The position numbers and the translations under genes are program-made. The notes under the pieces were generated by a model, which saw only the letters and a program-made list of their open reading frames with translations, was not told where the DNA came from and made no database searches. Shown here piece by piece: positions 5,880 through 10,634 of a stretch of 10,634 nucleotides of DNA. The stretch is taken from contig CAYVUM010000113.1 of assembly GCA_964454795.1 (NCBI GenBank), forward strand, positions 1 to 10,634, in the 5' to 3' direction. Positions within the stretch are counted from its first letter, which is position 1. Every line of letters begins with the position of its first letter. The stretch is from CAYVUM01 sp964454795 (GTDB taxonomy: Bacteria; Pseudomonadota; Alphaproteobacteria; Rhodospirillales; Defluviicoccaceae).

Positions 5880-7109
5880 ATGACCCCGCGGAGCCATCCC
5901 GAGTCGCTCGAGCGAAGATCGTTCGTTCTGGTCACAGCCCTGGTGGCCGTCGCCCAGGGAACCACGTCGGTGTTCGTGCCGGCGATGCCGGCGGTGGCCA
6001 AGGCGCTCGCCACCGACGCGACTGCGGTCAATCTGACCATGTCGCTGTATCTGTTTGGTTTTGCCGTGTCGCAGCTGGCCTGGGGCCCCCTCTCCGACCG
6101 CTTCGGCCGACGGCCGGTGCTGATCGGCGGTCTCTGTCTGTACCTGGCAGCGACCGCGTTCTGTGCCCTGGCGGCGACCATCGAGGCGCTGATCCTCGGG
6201 CGGCTGCTCCAGGGCCTGACGGTGTGCGTGGGGCCGGTGGTCGGCCGGGCGGTGATCCGCGATGTGTTTCCCCGCGACCGCTCGGCCCGGGTGCTGGCGA
6301 ACATCGGCGTCGCCATGGCCGCAACCCCGGCCGTGGCGCCGTTCTTCGGCGGCCTGCTTGAAGAGACCTTCGGCTGGCGGGCAGTGTTCGGGTTTCTGAT
6401 CGCCGGCGGCCTTGTCCTTATCCTCGCCGTCTACCGGGTGCTGCCGGAGACCGCCCCGGCTAGGCGCGGCTCCGACCCGGGGGAGCGGCGCCAGCGGGAT
6501 CGCTTCGTCGACCTCCTGGCGGCCTGGGGCGAGCTGATCCGCTCCGCCGAATACTGGGGCTATACGCTTGCCGTTGCCTTCGTCTTCGCCGCCCTGATGG
6601 CCTACACCGTCGGCGTGCCCTTCGTGGTTATCGACCTGCTCGGGCTGTCGCCGGCGACCTTCGGGGCCCTTGCGGCCTTCAACGTCCTGGGCTTTTTCGC
6701 GGGCAGTCTGCTCTCCGGCCGGCTGGCGCTGCGCCTCGGGATCGACCGGCTGTTGCTGACCGGGCTGATCATCGCAACCACCGGCAGCGTGGTCATGGCC
6801 GGTCTCGGCGTCGCCGGAATTCTCACGCTTGTTGCCGTGATCGCGCCGATGATGGTCTTCACCACCGGGCTCGGGATCGTCCTCGCGACCGGGGTGGCCG
6901 GGGCGATGGCGCCGTTTCCGGCGATCGCCGGCGCGGCCTCGGCGCTGCTCGGGTTCCTGCAGATGTCATTCGCCGGCCTCGGCGCCCTGGCGGTCGGCGC
7001 CTTCGCACCCACCTCGCAGAGCCCGATGGCCGCGGTCATGGCGATCACCACGATCGCTGGCCTTGCCGCCTGGCTGTGCCTCGCCGGCCGCCGGCGTGTT
7101 CAGCCCTGA
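5880..7109 (+). CDS. Major facilitator transporter, Bcr/CflA drug-resistance type
   Basis: Inner-membrane proton-driven exporter of 409 residues with about 12 predicted membrane segments. Seen: first segment around residues 14-34; the major facilitator loop motif GPLSDRFGRRPV (69-80); R108 with QG at 111-112 of the fourth-segment RxxQG motif; then GPVVGRAVIRDVF (118-130) and APFFGGLLEETFGWRAVF (153-170), which are typical of the Bcr/CflA subfamily. A hydrophilic arginine-rich stretch (about 190-210) divides the two six-helix halves. Such proteins export bicyclomycin, chloramphenicol, sulfonamides or small metabolites; the substrate cannot be predicted here. The ATG at 5880 follows ada by 40 bases with a weak ribosome site, so translation probably depends on the upstream transcript. 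The frame is open upstream into ada but without membrane character. The gene ends inside a 23-bp tandem duplication. Confidence 0.92.
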   Translation: MTPRSHPESLERRSFVLVTALVAVAQGTTSVFVPAMPAVAKALATDATAVNLTMSLYLFGFAVSQLAWGPLSDRFGRRPVLIGGLCLYLAATAFCALAATIEALILGRLLQGLTVCVGPVVGRAVIRDVFPRDRSARVLANIGVAMAATPAVAPFFGGLLEETFGWRAVFGFLIAGGLVLILAVYRVLPETAPARRGSDPGERRQRDRFVDLLAAWGELIRSAEYWGYTLAVAFVFAALMAYTVGVPFVVIDLLGLSPATFGALAAFNVLGFFAGSLLSGRLALRLGIDRLLLTGLIIATTGSVVMAGLGVAGILTLVAVIAPMMVFTTGLGIVLATGVAGAMAPFPAIAGAASALLGFLQMSFAGLGALAVGAFAPTSQSPMAAVMAITTIAGLAAWLCLAGRRRVQP

Positions 7110-7136
7110 TCGACCGGCGTGCTCAGCCCTGATCGA
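7091..7136. repeat. 23-bp tandem duplication spanning the convergent gene ends
   Basis: Two adjoining copies, 7091-7113 and 7114-7136, are identical except at the ninth base (T/C). Each contains TCAGCCCTGA, which carries a stop codon for each strand (TCA is TGA on the minus strand; TGA on the plus strand). The exporter stops in the first copy (7107-7109), and mmcB stops in the second (7125-7123). Confidence 0.9.
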
Positions 7137-7656
7137 AAAGTGCCCGGGGATCGAAAAGTGCCCGGGGATCGAGGAGCCCCTGCAGCCGGGCGGCGGCGGT
7201 GCGGGCGAACCGCAGGGTCATCGCCTTGCGCCGGGCGGCAGCGAGCGGATGCTCCGGTGCCGGGCGGAGAACCACCCCGCCAAAGCCGTCGGCGACCAGG
7301 AGTCCCGCCTCGGAAGGCAGAACCTCGCGGGGAAACGCCGGACCGACCGCGAACCAGAAGGCATCGCAGAACGGCCGGTAGTCGGGCCATTTCCGGTCAG
7401 CCCGGAAGTCCGCCAGCGAGGCCTTGACCTCAACGATGGCGATCCGCCCGCGGCGATCAAGGGCGACCAGATCGGCGCGGCGGCCGTTGGCCAGTGGCAG
7501 TTCGGTGAGGACCCGGCAATCCAGGTCCGCGAACAGCCGGGAGACCCCGCGGATGATCCGTGCCGCCTCGGCCGTCCGGCCGGTAACCGGAAGGCCGTCT
7601 CCACCCGGGCCGTCCGCGGCCGATCCGCACGGGGCTTCGGGGGTTGGTTCGGTCAT
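7123..7656 (-). CDS. mmcB: MmcB-family DNA repair protein (PD-(D/E)XK-type nuclease fold)
   Basis: A 177-residue protein of the MmcB family, named for mitomycin C resistance and found mainly in alphaproteobacteria. The core starts near residue 28 (RTAEAARIIRGVSRLFADLD) and includes LPLANGRRADLVAL and IAIVEVKASLADF. D62, E76 and K78 form a PD-(D/E)XK-like active-site pattern. Then come DRKWPDYRPFCDAFWFAV and a glycine- and valine-rich C-terminal part (LLVADGFGGVVL). A nuclease role in DNA damage repair is inferred from the motif. I chose the ATG at 7656 over the open-frame start at 7719 because a LexA box lies at 7663-7677 and the extra 21 residues are arginine-rich and unlike the family. The first 26 residues are a poorly conserved, proline- and glycine-rich lead. 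The last six residues before FDQG come from a tandem duplication. It is convergent with the exporter and divergent from mutA. Confidence 0.86.
   Translation of the reverse strand: MTEPTPEAPCGSAADGPGGDGLPVTGRTAEAARIIRGVSRLFADLDCRVLTELPLANGRRADLVALDRRGRIAIVEVKASLADFRADRKWPDYRPFCDAFWFAVGPAFPREVLPSEAGLLVADGFGGVVLRPAPEHPLAAARRKAMTLRFARTAAARLQGLLDPRALFDPRALFDQG
7131..7166. repeat. 18-bp perfect tandem duplication in the 3' end of mmcB
   Basis: GATCGAAAAGTGCCCGGG occurs twice in a row (7131-7148, 7149-7166). On the minus strand it adds six codons in frame and produces the DPRALFDPRALFDQG terminus of MmcB. Its first six bases overlap the end of the 23-bp duplication. Confidence 0.92.
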
Positions 7657-7662
7657 CCGGGT

Positions 7663-7677
7663 GTTCTTTGATTGTTC
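7663..7677 (-). promoter_or_regulatory. LexA (SOS) box upstream of mmcB
   Basis: On the plus strand GTTC-TTTGATT-GTTC, an exact match to the alphaproteobacterial LexA operator GTTC-N7-GTTC. On the minus strand it reads GAAC-N7-GAAC and ends 6 bases before the mmcB ATG. A repressor here would block mmcB transcription. The short distance implies a very short or leaderless transcript. The mutA start is more than 250 bases away, so control of mutA is unlikely. Confidence 0.75.
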
Positions 7678-7790
7678 CGCTTGTCGTGAACGCCTAACAT
7701 ATCGCGGACGGTCCGGCAACGCTTACAGGACCCGGCGGCCGGCGCCGCCGCCTGCCAGCCGGGGACAGCCGGTGCAGGCGGCCCGGTTTC

Positions 7791-7819
7791 TTGACCCTCC
7801 AGGCGTCCTGCCGTACCTT
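7791..7819 (+). promoter_or_regulatory. Candidate promoter of mutAB
   Basis: TTGACC (7791-7796), 17 bases, then TACCTT (7814-7819): a good -35, ideal spacing and a weak -10, about 113 bases upstream of the mutA ATG. The region before it (7657-7790) contains a GC hairpin GGCGGC-CGGC-GCCGCC at 7734-7749 without a T-run. No other gene is seen between mmcB and mutA. Confidence 0.3.
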
Positions 7820-7932
7820 GACGGATGCCGGGTTCATTGCCCAGGGAGGGGAGAGGCTGACGAAGCGCGACCGCCCGGCGCCAGTCTCCGCCGAAACCCA
7901 CCGTCAGCCTCCAGACAAAGAACGGGAAGTCC

Positions 7933-10032
7933 ATGAGCGGGTTGAATTTCGTCGAGGATTTTCCGAAGCCCACCTACGAGGAATGGGTTGCGGAAGTCGA
8001 AAAGGCGCTCAAAGGCGCGCCCTTCGACAGGAAGATGTTTACCAAGACGTACGAAGGCATCACCGTCCGACCGATCTACACCCGCCAGGACTGGCCGTCC
8101 GACGGCGATCCCTCGGGTTTTCCCGGCGCGACGCCGTTCACCCGCGGCAGCCGCGCGTCCGGCAACCGGGAGATGAACTGGGACGTGCGCCAGATGTACG
8201 CGGAGGCGGATCCGCGCGAGGCCAATGACATTATCCTCCGCGAGCTCGAGCGGGGGGTGACCTCGCTGCTGCTGCGCTTCGACCGCGCCGCCCGCGCCGG
8301 CCTTGACGGTGACAGCGAAGCGGCTGCCGACCGGGCCGGACGCGACGGGATGATGATCTATTCCGTCGACGATCTCGACCTCGCCCTGACCGGCGTGCAG
8401 CTCGACTTGGCGCCGGTGATGCTTCAGGCCGGCAGTGCCTTCCTTCCGGCAGCGGCTCTGCTGATGGCGCTGTGGAAGCGCCGCGGCGTCGCCCCGGAAG
8501 CCTGTCTCGGCGCGTTCAATGCCGATCCGATCAGCATCCTGGTCGCGGAAGGCTCGCTGCAGATGCCGGTCGACGAGGCCCTTGCGGCGATGGCTGCCCT
8601 CGCGAAATACACCGCATCGACCTATCGGCATGTGAGCGCCGTGGGCGTTGACACCTCCGTCTACTATAATGCCGGCGCTAACGAGACCCAGGACCTGGCG
8701 GCGGCTCTGGCCACCGCGGTTGCCTATCTCCGCGCGATGACCAGAGCGGGCCTGGACGTGGACGCGGCCTGCCGTCAGATCACCTTCTCGGTGCCGTTGG
8801 GCTGCGATCAGTTCCTGGCCATCTGCAAGCTCCGCGCTGCGCGCAAGCTGTGGTCGCGGGTCGCCGAGGCGAGCGGCGCCTCGGAGCCGGCGCGGGCGAT
8901 GCGCCTGCACGCGATCACCGCCGAACGGATCATGACCCAGCGGGACCCGTGGGTGAACATGCTGCGGACCACGGTCGCCTGTTTCGCCGGTGCGATCGGC
9001 GGCGCAGACAGCATCACCGTCCTCCCCTACACGGCGGCGCTGGGCCTGCCCGACGAGACGGCGCGACGGGTCGCCCGCAACACCCAGATCGTCCTGGCCG
9101 AGGAATCCAACCTCGCCAAGGTCATCGACGCCGGCGGCGGCTCCTGGTACGTGGAGACCCGGACCGACGAGCTGGCGCGGGCGGCCTGGTCCGAGTTCCA
9201 GGCGATCGAAGCCGCCGGTGGCATCCTTGCGGCCCTCAAGGACGGGTCCTTCGCCGGCCGGATCGCGGCGTCCTGGGCCGAGCGCGAGAAGGCAATCGCC
9301 AAGCGACGGGATGCCCTCACCGGGGTCAGCGAGTTCCCGAACGTGGCAGAGCCGCCCGCCGGAGTCCGGATCCCGGATCTCGCGGCCGCGAGCACGGCAG
9401 CCGCCGAACGCCTCGCGACGACCCGCGGCAGGGGTGCCGGCACCGCCGGCCTCTCCGCTGCCGCTGAGATCCCGGCGATCGTCGACGCCGCGGCAGCCGG
9501 CGCCACCCTCGGTGCTTTGAACGACTCGCTCGCCGCCGGCAGCGAACCGGCACGGATCGACCCGCTGCCGCGCCACCGCCTCGCCGAAGCCTTCGAAGCA
9601 CTTCGTGATGCCGCCGATGGCTGGAAGCAGAAGACCGGATCGCGACCGAGGATCTTTCTCGCCAACCTCGGCCCGATCGCCAAGCACACCGCCCGCGCCA
9701 CCTTCGCCAAGAATTTCTTTGAGGTCGGCGGGATCGAGGCGGTGACAAACGCCGGGTACGCCGATGCGGAAAGCTGCGCCGCCGCTTACAAGGAGAGCGG
9801 TGCCGATCTGGCGATCCTGTGTTCGGCCGACCCGATCTACGAGGACATGGTGGCGAGCGTCGCGCCGGCACTCAAGCAGGCCGGATGTCCCTATCTTTTC
9901 CTGGCCGGGAACCCCGGCGAGCACAAGGATGCCTACATGACAGCCGGGGTCGATAATTTCATCGTCCTCGGCGGCGACGTGCTGCAAACGCTCCGTTCCA
10001 CCCTTGCGCGCCTGGGAGTGATCGAACAATGA
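7933..10032 (+). CDS. mutA: Methylmalonyl-CoA mutase, small (non-catalytic) subunit
   Basis: Small subunit of the heterodimeric B12-dependent mutase that isomerises (R)-methylmalonyl-CoA to succinyl-CoA. At 699 residues it is at the long end for MutA (often 620-690). The N-terminus VEDFPKPTYEEWVAEVEKAL with FDRKMFTKTYEGITVRPIYT is typical. The barrel domain shows the PWVNMLRTT, AGAIGGADSITVLPY and GGGSWYVE (401-408) segments shared with catalytic mutases. After an alanine-rich linker, the C-terminal cobalamin-type fold (from about residue 573) reads IFLANLGPIAKH where catalytic subunits have the DXHXXG motif. The cobalt-ligand histidine is therefore absent, as expected for a structural partner. 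The ATG at 7933 has a modest ribosome site (GGGAAG). Its TGA overlaps the mutB ATG by four bases, coupling the translation of the two subunits. Confidence 0.97.
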   Translation: MSGLNFVEDFPKPTYEEWVAEVEKALKGAPFDRKMFTKTYEGITVRPIYTRQDWPSDGDPSGFPGATPFTRGSRASGNREMNWDVRQMYAEADPREANDIILRELERGVTSLLLRFDRAARAGLDGDSEAAADRAGRDGMMIYSVDDLDLALTGVQLDLAPVMLQAGSAFLPAAALLMALWKRRGVAPEACLGAFNADPISILVAEGSLQMPVDEALAAMAALAKYTASTYRHVSAVGVDTSVYYNAGANETQDLAAALATAVAYLRAMTRAGLDVDAACRQITFSVPLGCDQFLAICKLRAARKLWSRVAEASGASEPARAMRLHAITAERIMTQRDPWVNMLRTTVACFAGAIGGADSITVLPYTAALGLPDETARRVARNTQIVLAEESNLAKVIDAGGGSWYVETRTDELARAAWSEFQAIEAAGGILAALKDGSFAGRIAASWAEREKAIAKRRDALTGVSEFPNVAEPPAGVRIPDLAAASTAAAERLATTRGRGAGTAGLSAAAEIPAIVDAAAAGATLGALNDSLAAGSEPARIDPLPRHRLAEAFEALRDAADGWKQKTGSRPRIFLANLGPIAKHTARATFAKNFFEVGGIEAVTNAGYADAESCAAAYKESGADLAILCSADPIYEDMVASVAPALKQAGCPYLFLAGNPGEHKDAYMTAGVDNFIVLGGDVLQTLRSTLARLGVIEQ

Positions 10033-10634
10033 CGACCATCCCTGACTTCACCCAAGTCCACCTCGAGCCGGGCAACCAGCCGCTCGGCGGCGACGGCTTT
10101 GCCGCCTGGGCGGAGCGGTTTGCTGCGGAGACCGGACGCAAGCCTGAGGACTTCCTCTGGCAGACGCCGGAGAAGATCGACGTCAAGCCGCTGTATTCGT
10201 CCGCCGATATCGGGGACCTCGATCACCTGGACACGCTGTCCGGCATTCCGCCCTACCTGCGCGGGCCGTATTCGACCATGTACGTGACCCGGCCATGGAC
10301 GATCCGCCAGTACGCGGGGTTTTCCACCGCCAAGGATTCTAACGCCTTCTATCGGCGCAACCTGGCGGCCGGGCAGAAGGGGCTGTCGATCGCCTTCGAC
10401 CTCGCCACCCACCGCGGTTACGATTCCGACAACCCGCGGGTCGCCGGTGACGTCGGAATGGCCGGAGTATCGATCGACTCGATCAAGGACATGCGCATTC
10501 TGTTCGACGGCATCCCGCTCGACCAGATGAGCGTCTCGATGACCATGAACGGCGCGGTGCTGCCCGTGATGGCGCTTTACATCGTCGCCGCCGAAGAGCA
10601 GGGAGTTAAAACCGAGCAGCTGGCCGGAACCATT
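10029..10634 (+). CDS. mutB: Methylmalonyl-CoA mutase, large catalytic subunit (3' partial)
   Basis: The first 202 codons of the catalytic, adenosylcobalamin-binding subunit; full length is usually about 710-730 residues, so the C-terminal B12 domain lies outside the window. It opens MTTIPDFTQVHLEP and reaches the highly conserved barrel: GPYSTMYVTRPWTIRQYAGF (residues 79-98), in which Y85 aligns with the substrate-radical-positioning tyrosine (Tyr89 of the Propionibacterium enzyme); then AKDSNAFYRRNLAAGQKGLS, ATHRGYDSDNPRVAGDVGMA and DQMSVSMTMNGAVLP. All visible key residues are intact. The start codon sits in the ATGA overlap with mutA. It acts downstream of propionyl-CoA carboxylase and an epimerase (not in this window) in the cytoplasm, feeding succinyl-CoA to the citric acid cycle. 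Confidence 0.98.
   Translation, partial: MTTIPDFTQVHLEPGNQPLGGDGFAAWAERFAAETGRKPEDFLWQTPEKIDVKPLYSSADIGDLDHLDTLSGIPPYLRGPYSTMYVTRPWTIRQYAGFSTAKDSNAFYRRNLAAGQKGLSIAFDLATHRGYDSDNPRVAGDVGMAGVSIDSIKDMRILFDGIPLDQMSVSMTMNGAVLPVMALYIVAAEEQGVKTEQLAGTI

Noticed and set aside
7146..7181. Possible hairpin GGGG-N-CCCC after the exporter stop
   Set aside because: Stem of only four pairs, no T-run, and it lies inside the coding end of mmcB.
7734..7749. GGCGGC-CGGC-GCCGCC hairpin between mmcB and mutA as a terminator
   Set aside because: No T-run on either side, and it lies upstream of both divergent genes, so no transcript needs to end there.
7834..10029. A 731-codon open frame on the minus strand opposite mutA
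   Set aside because: It is the antisense shadow of mutA in G+C-rich DNA. Its composition is rich in Arg, Gly and His with no recognisable domain, while the plus-strand product matches MutA throughout.

Overview
The window is a G+C-rich chromosomal segment, most likely from an alphaproteobacterium and perhaps a member of the Rhodospirillales. The class-level call rests on an MmcB-family repair nuclease preceded by an alphaproteobacterial-type LexA box (GTTC-N7-GTTC), on the style of the biotin carboxylase and mutase proteins, and on general codon use. The order-level placement is only an impression. The window carries ten protein genes, of which the first and last are cut by its edges. I see no RNA genes, insertion sequences, CRISPR arrays or phage genes.

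Layout. (1) Positions 2-1324, + strand: the C-terminal two thirds of the propionyl-CoA carboxylase alpha subunit (pccA). (2) Positions 1522-2845, - strand, convergent to pccA: a two-gene unit made of sbtA, a sodium-dependent bicarbonate transporter, followed 19 bases later by sbtB, its PII-like regulator. (3) Positions 3273-3482, - strand: a cold-shock protein with a strong ribosome site and a recognisable intrinsic terminator. (4) Positions 3817-7109, + strand: a YgjP-type zinc metallopeptidase, a full-length Ada methylation-repair regulator and methyltransferase, and a Bcr/CflA-type drug exporter, spaced closely enough to be one unit. (5) Positions 7123-7656, - strand: mmcB, tail to tail with the exporter and with an SOS box just ahead of its start. 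(6) Positions 7933-10634, + strand: mutA and mutB, the small and large subunits of methylmalonyl-CoA mutase. They overlap by four bases, and mutB runs off the end.

How the genes fit together. PccA and MutAB act in the same route: propionyl-CoA to (S)-methylmalonyl-CoA by bicarbonate-dependent carboxylation, epimerisation, then B12-dependent rearrangement to succinyl-CoA. The two ends of the window therefore frame one pathway. The roughly 6.6 kb between them holds unrelated stress and repair genes plus a bicarbonate importer. Because SbtA supplies bicarbonate and propionyl-CoA carboxylase consumes it, the sbtAB/pccA neighbourhood may be functional, but that is inference. The middle block has a DNA-damage flavour: Ada for alkylation damage and MmcB under a probable LexA site.

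The most notable sequence-level observations are the exact LexA box at mmcB, back-to-back tandem duplications (23 bp x2 and 18 bp x2) at the exporter/mmcB junction that seem to have pulled apart an ancestral 10-base tail-to-tail gene overlap, and a pair of 20-bp direct repeats between the csp terminator and sbtA.
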